From the NCBI GenBank assembly GCA_009746045.1, contig RPFO01000164.1, forward strand, positions 2,077,400-2,141,399: a stretch of 64,000 nt of DNA. The letters are read 5' to 3'. Source of the DNA: Mesostigma viride. Lineage: Eukaryota; Streptophyta; Mesostigmatophyceae; Mesostigmatales; Mesostigmataceae. Both the position numbers and the translations under genes were made by a program. The notes below the pieces were generated by a model. That model saw nothing but the letters and a program-made list of their open reading frames with translations, had not been told where the DNA came from and did no database searches. Of the stretch, positions 55,986 through 64,000 are shown piece after piece. Every line of letters begins with the position of its first letter. Positions within the stretch are counted from its first letter, which is position 1.

Positions 55986-56077
55986 GCATTCACGCCTTAA
56001 GTTGGGTTCGAGGGTTTCTTGGGGTCAACCCAACTTAAGGCGTGAACCCAACTTAAGCCCCATAACTTGCGACCCCC
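55986..56077. mobile_element. Perfect 20-bp inverted repeat element interrupting the LINE RT
   Basis: TTCACGCCTTAAGTTGGGTT (55989-56008) and its exact complement (56027-56046) with an 18-base loop. The downstream words CAACTTAAG and ATAACTTGCGACCCCC match, with small changes, the element at 5681-5883. The element's outer border on the right is unclear, because LINE sequence does not resume. Confidence 0.6.
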
Positions 56078-56273
56078 AGCCCTGCTGAAGGACTTCAGGG
56101 TGTCTTTTGATAGCTCTTGTCAAGGCCGATCGAACTGCACTAAAGAATTCACCATCAAGGTCGTATTTCGGGTCGTAACTTGGATGCAAGTCCTCATCAA
56201 ACCGGCTGTGGGCAGGTGAAGCACCCCACTGTGCTAGCCAAAACTTCGTGTGCTGCATAGATAGGGCATGCAC
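56060..56273 (-). pseudogene. Unrecognised minus-strand coding fragment
   Basis: About 70 codons with protein-like composition: FWLAQWGASPAHSRFDEDLH, then YDLDGEFFSAVRSALTRAI and KRHPEVLQQGW. It runs into the inverted-repeat element at its 3' end, and so is truncated. It diverges from the HIRAN-like remnant starting at about 56341. Family unknown. Confidence 0.35.
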
Positions 56274-56340
56274 GTTCTATGCATGCCCGGTCGTGGCTAT
56301 TTATCCGCTAGCCTCGTCTTCCCTAGCATCAACGCAAACA

Positions 56341-56819
56341 GTAATCCCGTCCATGGCCACTGTCACCAGGACTGGTTCTAATTATAATAACGGTGAACGG
56401 TTTGCACGTGAATGCCCGGCCAACAACGTTGCTGATCCCGGCGAAATATGTCGCCATGTCAGAGAGCGCAGCAACCCTTACGACAAGAAGGCCATATCCG
56501 TTCAAAAGCTAGGCTGACCACAGCCATATTGTCCGGGTGGCCAAACGGCAGGCCGCTGCATGCCTTGAGCCCGTTCATTAATTAATTAATTAATTAATTA
56601 ATTAATTAATTAATTAATTAATTAATTAATCAATAGACACGTGAGTGCGTGAGCCCGTTCATAGACAATGGCATCATGAAAGTTGCAGAGGTTGTCGCTA
56701 CACGGGACCATGAGGGCTATCGGTACCAAATGTTCAGATTTACTTTCATCATTAAAGAAGAAGAAAAGGAGGCGCATGTGCGCCTTGCCTTAAGTCGGGC
56801 ACAAATTGAACTGCTGTAG
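56341..56819 (+). pseudogene. Broken HIRAN-domain gene
   Basis: The frame from MATVTRTGSNYNNG leads to GEICRHVRERSNPYDKKAIS, close to the HIRAN signature (REP-NPYD-x-AI-V). It is followed in a second frame by SHIVRVAKRQAAA (the usual GH-x-P-x-x-A-x-x-L block) and in a third by LSPFIDNGIMKVAEVVATRD, ending at a TAG (56817-56819). HIRAN modules bind DNA ends or stalled forks and occur in HLTF-type helicases and some mobile elements. Two frameshifts near 56510-56560 and a 71-bp insertion (56579-56649) break it. The last segment also reads as a free 47-codon ORF from the ATG at 56676. Confidence 0.5.
56566..56662 (-). mobile_element. Minimal LINE-tail insertion flanked by a 13-bp target-site duplication
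   Basis: TGAGCCCGTTCAT at 56566-56578 and again at 56650-56662 flanks 71 bp: a (TTAA/ATTA)n run plus CAATAGACACGTGAGTGC. The reverse complement matches the last bases of the LINE 3' end at about 12625-12655 (CACGTGTCTATTAATTAAT). Reverse transcription therefore stopped after copying the tail and fewer than 25 unique bases. Confidence 0.75.
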
Positions 56820-57222
56820 TGGTAGAGCCGACACGCATGGCGGTACCCCTTCGGTTGTGCTCAACCAAAACATGTAATCCGTAGGGCATGCCCATTCGTT
56901 GCCCCTGTAGTTCGTAATGCTTGCTTGTTGGAATTGGTCACCTGGCGAGCATGACGTATACAATGGGGAATGTTTTTAGTTGGATGATGTCATAGCGTTG
57001 CTGGTTTGACAGCCGCTTGCCCTTGCCACCTGCCTTTTCGCCTGTGGTGTCTCGTTTCTGCTTTTTGCTGGACGCTAGCGCTGCCCCGCTGCCCGAAAAC
57101 AGTGCGTTCCATTAGAGGGGATTCATAAGTGTTTGCTCAATTTCATAAATTTTACTCAATTTTTCCACATGTGATTAAATCCTTATATTTGTCAATAAAG
57201 CAGGGGTCATCCAGCCTTCAGA
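56820..57222. other. Flank of the satellite structure; possible DNA-binding fragment on the minus strand
   Basis: On the minus strand, from about 57110 to 56950, a frame reads ASSKKQKRDTTGEKAGGKGK then RLSNQQRYDIIQLK. This is a lysine-rich stretch followed by what looks like the first helix of a helix-turn-helix of the kind found at the N-terminus of Tc1/mariner- or pogo-type transposases. It is short and stops soon after. The rest is unremarkable. The outer border of the 173-bp array lies at about 57205-57222. Confidence 0.3.
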
Positions 57223-58771
57223 CCATGAAAATAGACCACCCACAAAAATTGGGCTCATTCTGAGCTCAAATGGTGACATGTGACAGCATACATGTGCAGT
57301 TTTTCGTCATTTTCCCCCTTTTCTTACATGAAACAAATATGAATAGTGAACAAATGAACTCATATCAGGCTGGATTCTTGCAGGCAGCATTTATACCATG
57401 AAAATAGACCACCCACAAAAATTGGGCTCATTCTGAGCTCAAATGGTGACATGTGACAGCATACATGTGCAGTTTTTCGTCATTTTCCCCCTTTTCTTAC
57501 ATGAAACAAATATGAACAGTGGACAAATGAACTCGTATCAGGCTGGGTTCTTGCAGGCAGCATCTAGACCATGAAAATAGACCACCCACAAAAATTGGGC
57601 TCATTCTGAGCTCAAATGGTGACATTTGACCGCATACATGTGCAGTTTTTCGTCATTTTCCCCCTTTTCTTACATGAAACAAATATGAATAGTGAACAAA
57701 TGAACTCATATCAGGCTGGATTCTTGCAGGCAGCATCTAGACCATGAAAATAGACCACCCACAAAAATTGGGCTCATTCTGAGCTCAAATGGTGACATGT
57801 GAGAGCATACATGTGCAGTTTTTCGTCATTTTCCCCCTTTTCTTACATGAAACAAATATGAACAGTGAACAAATGAACTCATATCAGGCTGGGTTCTTGC
57901 AGGCAGCATCTAGACCATGAAAATAGACCACCCACAAAAATTGGGCTCATTCTGAGCTCAAATGGTGACATTTGACCGCATACATGTGCAGTTTTTCGTC
58001 ATTTTCCCCCTTTTCTTACATGAAACAAATATGAATAGTGAACAAATGAACTCATATCAGGCTGGATTCTTGCAGGCAGCATTTATACCATGAAAATAGA
58101 CCACCCACAAAAATTGGGCTCATTCTGAGCTCAAATGGTGACATGTGACAGCATACATGTGCAGTTTTTCGTCATTTTCCCCCTTTTCTTACATGAAACA
58201 AATATGAACAGTGGGCAAATGAACTCGTATCAGGCTGGAAACTTGCAGGCAGCATCTAGACCATGAAAATAGACCACCCACAAAAATTGGGCTCATTCTG
58301 AGCTCAAATGGTGACATGTGACAGCATACATGTGCAGTTTTTCGTCATTTTCCCCCTTTTCTTACATGAAACAAATATGAACAGTGGACAAATGAACTCG
58401 TATCAGGCTGGAAACTTGCAGGCAGCATCTAGACCATGAAAATAGACCACCCACAAAAATTGGGCTCATTCTGAGCTCAAATGGTGACATGTGACAGCAT
58501 ACATGTGCAGTTTTTCGTCATTTTCCCCCTTTTCTTACATGAAACAAATATGAACAGTGAACAAATGAACTCATATCAGGCTGGGTTCTTGCAGGCAGCA
58601 TCTAGACCATGAAAATAGACCACCCACAAAAATTGGGCTCATTCTGAGCTCAAATGGTGACATGTGACCGCATACATGTGCAGTTTTTCGTCATTTTCCC
58701 CCTTTTCTTACATGAAACAAATATGAACAGTGAACAAATGAACTCATTTCAGGCTGGATTCTTGCAGGCAG
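57223..58771 (+). repeat. 173-bp satellite, nine copies (left array)
   Basis: CCATGAAAATAGACC recurs at 57223, 57396, 57569, 57742, 57915, 58088, 58261, 58434 and 58607, a constant 173-bp period. Units differ at a handful of positions (ACATGTGACAGC or ACATTTGACCGC; TATCAGGCTGGATTC, GGGTTC or GAAAC). Each unit contains the palindrome GAGCTC and two ACATGT words. AT-rich, no ORF. Confidence 0.97.
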
Positions 58772-58877
58772 CTCGGTTCTAAAACTGGTTACGATTTGTA
58801 GTTACGAGTAAAACTGGTAACTAGAAATAGGTACCAGTACCATCCAAATTAATTAAGCATGGATACCATTTGTAATA
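58772..58877 (+). repeat. Inner inverted repeat, left copy (106 bp)
   Basis: Starts CTCGGTTCTAAAACTGG and ends CCATTTGTAATA. It is the exact reverse complement of 61531-61636 by eye. It contains its own subrepeats (ACTGGTTAC, ACTGGTAAC) and GGTACC palindromes. Confidence 0.95.
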
Positions 58878-59695
58878 ACTCACACATTTTAACATATCCA
58901 TGGGTACGGCATGGAAACATGTTCATGTATGATGTGTTCAAGAGTAGCAATGCTTAACATCCATGAAATATGCTCATTGTATAATGGTTTACGATTTATG
59001 AATGCAGGGGGGTCGCTACGCGAGTGACCAACAAGCACTCAAGTCAACAATATGCCCAGAAAGAAGGCAGGGCCAGGTAAAGTAAAGGCTGGTCCTGAAA
59101 ATGCACCCAGGGTGCCCACAACATGTCTACGTTACACCCTCGCTATCCTAGACCCTGCAGCCTGCCGGGGGGGGCACAAAATGTAACTGGCAGCCAGGGA
59201 CCATGGTGCAGGCCAAATAGCAGGTGTAAAGCTAGCTCAAAGCTAGCTCAGTCCAAAGAATGAAATAATAAGAAGCAAATACTTGGCAAGGTTAGGTCCA
59301 TGATCGTTATTGGAGGCTTGGCTGCCACCACGGTGCTCGACAATGATGCTGAAGCCTTCAATTATATATAAAGCAGATACTGCAAAGAGGCACAAATAGC
59401 AATACAAGCACAATGTAAGCATGACAAGCTCAAGTTTCCAAGCCAGTCTAGCTCACTTGGACATGAGTTAAAGCGTTGGAAACATATGGGCAACATCCCA
59501 GCAGGGCTTGAAAAAGTTTTCAGCAACAAGGCAGTATATGTGTTAAATCAAACTACCACATTGCAATTCTAAGCACAGTGACTTCTGCTTGCTGCTGTTT
59601 TGACGACACAAGGCCGTTTACCTTTTCAGTGACAACACGGGAAAAGAAAGCATTACCCAGCAAACTTCCTTTAAGTTCCCCGGACATAGGCGTAA
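58878..59695. other. Core region, left part: no gene recognised
   Basis: About 800 bp. A 44-codon plus-strand ORF starting MPRKKAGPGKVKAGPENAP at 59051 has a basic start but no recognisable domain. Tandem AAAGCTAGCTC occurs near 59230. Nothing else stands out. Confidence 0.4.
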
Positions 59696-60340
59696 TCACA
59701 ACCACGACGTTGGGCATCGAAAAGAACCGGAATCATAAAGTCTGCGGGAGTTATAAGCTACGATACTCTTGACACGCTTATTTAGAACGACGCGGTTGCG
59801 GATGACATCCGGAACCTTGTTCTTGACGTGCGCCCAGGCCGCCAGCTGCGCGGAACAGCTCAAGAAATATATATTAAAGGACGGTGACGCCCGGGAAGCA
59901 CCCAGCCTTGCGGCAAAAGTAAAATATGGCTCGCGCTCGCCGTGGTTTTCGCCAGGCGTGACTGCGATATCACGACGAAAAAATGGAGACTCTTTGACCC
60001 ATCTAACTGCCCAGGTCCCTCTGTTGCCCGGGTCGCCCATTAGCCCAGAAGCGTACCATAACCCATACTCGCGATATCCGCAGCTACTGGGCGGAAAAAG
60101 AAATTGTAAAACCGAACAGCATACTGACCTATCATGCCATCTACGTAGCTTCCAGAATTTCTTCACCGTTGCCAAAATCCGTTCATGAACAATATTTTCG
60201 ACGTACACAAAGCACCTGCACGTCAATGTCCCCTGACATTGGTTATCTGCCCCATCTTCATGATCTAACACGCAAACACCTAAAGTATTTGCATAACACA
60301 GGCGTTTTGCCCTCTGGTTCTCAGTTTCACTCATTGCCAT
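59696..60340 (-). CDS. Hypothetical 214-residue protein in the core of the inverted satellite structure
   Basis: The longest ORF of the core, starting MAMSETENQRAKRLCYANTL. It contains Cys pairs (DNQCQGTLTCRCF), then VENIVHERILATVKKFWKLR, and further on HVKNKVPDVIRNRVVLNKRV. I recognise no domain. GTCAGT at about 60130 could be a splice donor, so the true protein may be shorter or spliced. An overlapping plus-strand frame (59769-60188) is also open, which weakens the case. About 240 bp upstream of its start lie the 120-bp repeats. Position between inverted satellite arrays makes it the only candidate for an element-encoded protein. Confidence 0.3.
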   Translation of the reverse strand: MAMSETENQRAKRLCYANTLGVCVLDHEDGADNQCQGTLTCRCFVYVENIVHERILATVKKFWKLRRWHDRSVCCSVLQFLFPPSSCGYREYGLWYASGLMGDPGNRGTWAVRWVKESPFFRRDIAVTPGENHGEREPYFTFAARLGASRASPSFNIYFLSCSAQLAAWAHVKNKVPDVIRNRVVLNKRVKSIVAYNSRRLYDSGSFRCPTSWL

Positions 60341-60580
60341 ATCATATTATGCAGGCACGTTTTGGTAAACAATCGCCGGCGACGTTGGTTTTGTTCGTGC
60401 GCGCACAAAGTAATTACCGGTAGTGCTTGGCAGGCTGTACGCACCTGCAGCCGCGCGCGCGCAAAGACGACGGTCACTGTGCTTTGTTCATTCAAATGCC
60501 ATTTGCATGCGAGGCTCGGACAACACCGCGGACTGTTTGAATCAGAATTTTTTCACTTTTGGATGGTCCTTCGTTTCTCG

Positions 60581-61360
60581 CATGTTCAGCCCAGTTCAGG
60601 TTGTACGGTCAGTGTTGGGGGTCGGTGCATGGGTTCTCAATGGAATTCTCAATGGAATGCCGCAACAGCCCATTTTCATTGAGAATGCAAGTCCTTTTCG
60701 CATGTTCAGCCCAATTCAGGCTGTACGGTCAGTGTTGGGGGTCGGTGAATGGGTTCTCAATGGAATTCTCAATGGAATGCCGCAACAGCCAATTTTCATT
60801 GAGAATGCAAGACCTTTTTGCATGTTCAGCCCAGTTCAGGCTGTACGGTCAGTGTTGGGGGTCGGTGAATGGGTTCTCAATGGAATTCTCAATGGAATGC
60901 CGCAACAGCCCATTTTCATTGAGAATGCAAGTCCTTTTCGCATGTTCAGCCCAGTTCAGGCTGTACGGTCAGTGTTGGGGGTCGTTGAATGAGTTCTCAA
61001 TGGAATTCTCAATGGAATGCCGCAACAGCCCATTTTCATTGAGAATGCAAGTCCTTTTCGCATGTTCAGCCCAGTTCAGGCTGTACGGTCAGTGTTGGGG
61101 GTCGGTGAATGAGTTCTCAATGGAATTCTCAATGGAATGCCGCAACAGCCCATTTTCATTGAGAATGCAAGTCCTTTTCGCATGTTCAGCCCAATTCAGG
61201 CTGTACGGTCAGTGTTGGGGGTCGGTGAATGAGTTCTGAATGGAATTCTCAATGGAATGCCGTTACAGCCCATTTTCATTGAGAATGCAAGACCTTTTCG
61301 TATGTTCTGGCTGTACGGTCAGTGTTGGGGGTCGGTGAATGAATTCTGCATGAATGGAAC
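60581..61360. repeat. 120-bp tandem repeat, six copies plus a shortened seventh
   Basis: CATGTTCAGCCCA recurs at 60581, 60701, 60821, 60941, 61061 and 61181; a seventh copy near 61301 has lost about 13 bp. Each unit has ATTCTCAATGG twice and its complement CATTGAGAAT once, so it can form hairpins. 120 is a multiple of three, so two plus-strand frames stay open through the array; I do not read these as genes. Confidence 0.95.
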
Positions 61361-61530
61361 TTTCATACGCCGCGCTGAGTCGGTGGAAGATCGAGCCACA
61401 AAAGAGGCAGGAGAGGCATCATTGGGAGAGGCGTGCCAACCCCGAGCGAGACGATGGTGAATTCGATCAAATTGGCTGATTGCAATAATCGCTCGCGAGA
61501 GCTGCCATGGGCGGTCGTGAAGGTTCAGAC
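61361..61530. other. Core region, right part
   Basis: Short stretch between the 120-bp repeats and the inner inverted repeat. No coding or repeat signal is recognised. Confidence 0.4.
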
Positions 61531-61636
61531 TATTACAAATGGTATCCATGCTTAATTAATTTGGATGGTACTGGTACCTATTTCTAGTTACCAGTTTTAC
61601 TCGTAACTACAAATCGTAACCAGTTTTAGAACCGAG
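61531..61636 (-). repeat. Inner inverted repeat, right copy (106 bp)
   Basis: Exact reverse complement of 58772-58877. It joins the right satellite array at 61637. Confidence 0.95.
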
Positions 61637-64000
61637 CTGCCTGCAAGAATCCAGCCTGAAATGAGTTCATTTGTTCACTGTTCATATTTGTTTCATGTAA
61701 GAAAAGGGGGAAAATGACGAAAAACTGCACATGTATGCGGTCAAATGTCACCATTTGAGCTCAGAATGAGCCCAATTTTTGTGGGTGGTCTATTTTCATG
61801 GTCTAGATGCTGCCTGCAAGAATCCAGCCTGATATGAGTTCATTTGTTCACTATTCATATTTGTTTCATGTAAGAAAAGGGGGAAAATGACGAAAAACTG
61901 CACATGTATGCGGTCACATGTCACCATTTGAGCTCAGAATGAGCCCAATTTTTGTGGGTGGTCTATTTTCATGGTCTAGATGCTGCCTGCAAGAACCCAG
62001 CCTGATATGAGTTCATTTGTTCACTGTTCATATTTGTTTCATGTAAGAAAAGGGGGAAAATGACGAAAAACTGCACATGTATGCTGTCACATGTCACCAT
62101 TTGAGCTCAGAATGAGCCCAATTTTTGTGGGTGGTCTATTTTCATGGTCTAGATGCTGCCTGCAAGTTTCCAGCCTGATACGAGTTCATTTGTCCACTGT
62201 TCATATTTGTTTCATGTAAGAAAAGGGGGAAAATGACGAAAAACTGCACATTTATGCTGTCACATGTCACCATTTGAGCTCAGAATGAGCCCAATTTTTG
62301 TGGGTGGTCTATTTTCATGGTCTAGATGCTGCCTGCAAGAACCCAGCCTGATACGAGTTCATTTGTCCACTGTTCATATTTGTTTCATGTAAGAAAAGGG
62401 GGAAAATGACGAAAAACTGCACATGTATGCTGTCACATGTCACCATTTGAGCTCAGAATGAGCCCAATTTTTGTGGGTGGTCTATTTTCATGGTATAAAT
62501 GCTGCCTGCAAGAATCCAGCCTGATATGAGTTCATTTGTTCACTATTCATATTTGTTTCATGTAAGAAAAGGGGGAAAATGACGAAAAACTGCACATGTA
62601 TGCGGTCAAATGTCACCATTTGAGCTCAGAATGAGCCCAATTTTTGTGGGTGGTCTATTTTCATGGTCTAGATGCTGCCTGCAAGAACCCAGCCTGATAT
62701 GAGTTCATTTGTTCACTGTTCATATTTGTTTCATGTAAGAAAAGGGGGAAAATGACGAAAAACTGCACATGTATGCTGTCACATGTCACCATTTGAGCTC
62801 AGAATGAGCCCAATTTTCGTGGGTGGTCTATTTTCATGGTCTAGATGCTGCCTGCAAGAACCCAGCCTGAAATGAGTTCATTTGTCCACTATTCATATTT
62901 GTTTCATGTAAGAAAAGGGGGAAAATGACGAAAAACTGCACATGTATGCGGTCAAATGTCACCATTTGAGCTCAGAATGAGCCCAATTTTTGTGGGTGGT
63001 CTATTTTCATGGTCTAGATGCTGCCTGCAAGAACCCAGCCTGATATGAGTTCATTTGTTCACTGTTCATATTTGTTTCATGTAAGAAAAGGGGGAAAATG
63101 ACGAAAAACTGCACATGTATGCTGTCACATGTCACCATTTGAGCTCAGAATGAGCCCAATTTTCGTGGGTGGTCTATTTTCATGGTCTACATGCTGCCTG
63201 CAACAGTCCAGCCTGAAATGAGTTCATTTGTTCACTATTCATATTTGTTTCATGTAAGAAAAGGGGGAAAATGACGAAAAACTGCACATGTATGCTGTCA
63301 CATGTCACCATTTGAGCTCAGAATGAGCCCAATTTTCGTGGGTGGTCTATTTTCATGGTATAAATGCTGCCTGCAAGAATCCAGCCTGAAATGAGTTCAT
63401 TTGTTCACTATTCATATTTGTTTCATGTAAGAAAAGGGGGAAAATGACGAAAAACTGCACATGTATGCTGTCACATGTCACCATTTGAGCTCAGAATGAG
63501 CCCAATTTTCGTGGGTGGTCTATTTTCATGGTATAAATGCTGCCTGCAAGAATCCAGCCTGAAATGAGTTCGTTTGTCCACTATTCATATTTGTTGCATG
63601 TAAGAAAAGGGGGAAAATGACGAAAAACTGCACATGTATGCTGTCACATGTCACCATTTGAGCTCAGAATGAGCCCAATTTTTGTGGGTGGTCTATTTTC
63701 ATGGTCTACATGCTGCCTGCAAGAATCCAGCCTGATATGAGTTCATTTGTCCACTATTCATATTTGTTGCATGTAAGAAAAGGGGGAAAATGACGAAAAA
63801 CTGCACATGTATGCTGTCACATGTCACCATTTGAGCTCAGAATGAGCCCAATTTTTGTGGGTGGTCTATTTTCATGGTCTACATGCTGCCTGCAACAGTC
63901 CAGCCTGAAATGAGTTCATTTGTCCACTATTCATATTTGTTGCATGTAAGAAAAGGGGGAAAATGACGAAAAACTGCACATGTATGCTGTCACATGTCAC
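61637..64000 (-). repeat. 173-bp satellite, at least 13 copies (right array, inverted)
   Basis: Same 173-bp unit as 57223-58771 but in the opposite orientation, starting CTGCCTGCAAGAATCCAG, and still continuing at the window edge. The units nearest the core match the innermost units of the left array best. Outer units show extra variants (TTTTCGTGGG, GTTGCATGTAAG, CAACAGTCCAGCC), consistent with divergence outward. Confidence 0.97.

Noticed and set aside
56810-56870. Possible tRNA (TAGTGGTAGAGCC resembles an A-box)
   Set aside because: No matching T-arm, acceptor stem or anticodon arm follows, and it overlaps the end of the HIRAN-like remnant.
60423-61239. Two overlapping plus-strand ORFs of about 190 and 226 codons with 40-residue repeats
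   Set aside because: The 120-bp period keeps any stop-free frame open. Both frames are open at once and neither has recognisable protein features.

Overview
The window is nuclear DNA from a eukaryote, most likely a green alga or a relative. Three multi-exon genes have GT-AG introns (plus one or two GC-AG). The two recognisable ones, APC7 and an aldo/keto reductase with a plastid-type N-terminus, resemble plant-lineage family members as I know them. The rest is mostly microsatellite, minisatellite and satellite DNA and decayed transposons. There are no bacterial operons, rRNA genes, CRISPR arrays or convincing tRNA genes. All exon models come from reading splice sites, phases and family resemblance by eye; no search or transcript data were available.

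Layout. 1-5452: (CCTA)n and a nearly pure 2.5-kb (TTCC)n tract around a hAT-like transposon remnant. 5583-11886: an imperfect inverted duplication; the right arm carries an intact TPR-protein ORF and the left arm a frameshifted copy interrupted by a small foldback element. 11914-15318: three non-LTR retrotransposon (LINE) fragments, the last ending in a (GGGAT)n expansion. 15747-38469 (minus): APC7, a TPR subunit of the anaphase-promoting complex, about 20 exons, with a 5.8-kb minisatellite filling most of one intron and starting exactly at its splice donor. 39096-47128 (plus): a nine-exon aldo/keto reductase, head-to-head with APC7 across 626 bp and lacking most of the family's catalytic residues. 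49201-52292 (plus): a three-exon gene for an unrecognised acidic protein. 52737-57120: nested LINE fragments, an inverted-repeat insertion inside a reverse transcriptase, a broken HIRAN-domain gene split by a tiny LINE-tail insertion, and a possible DNA-binding fragment.

57223-64000: the strongest candidate for something undescribed. A 173-bp satellite array and a longer array of the same satellite in opposite orientation face each other across a 2.9-kb core. The core is bounded by a perfect 106-bp inverted repeat and contains a 214-codon ORF and six to seven 120-bp hairpin-bearing repeats. The architecture resembles foldback transposons with tandem-repeat termini, and also, on a small scale, a centromere-type core flanked by inverted repeats. 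The right end lies beyond the window.

Functionally, APC7 (cell cycle) and the reductase-like protein (probably plastid) share a likely two-way promoter; nothing ties them to the mobile elements apart from repeat invasion of their introns.
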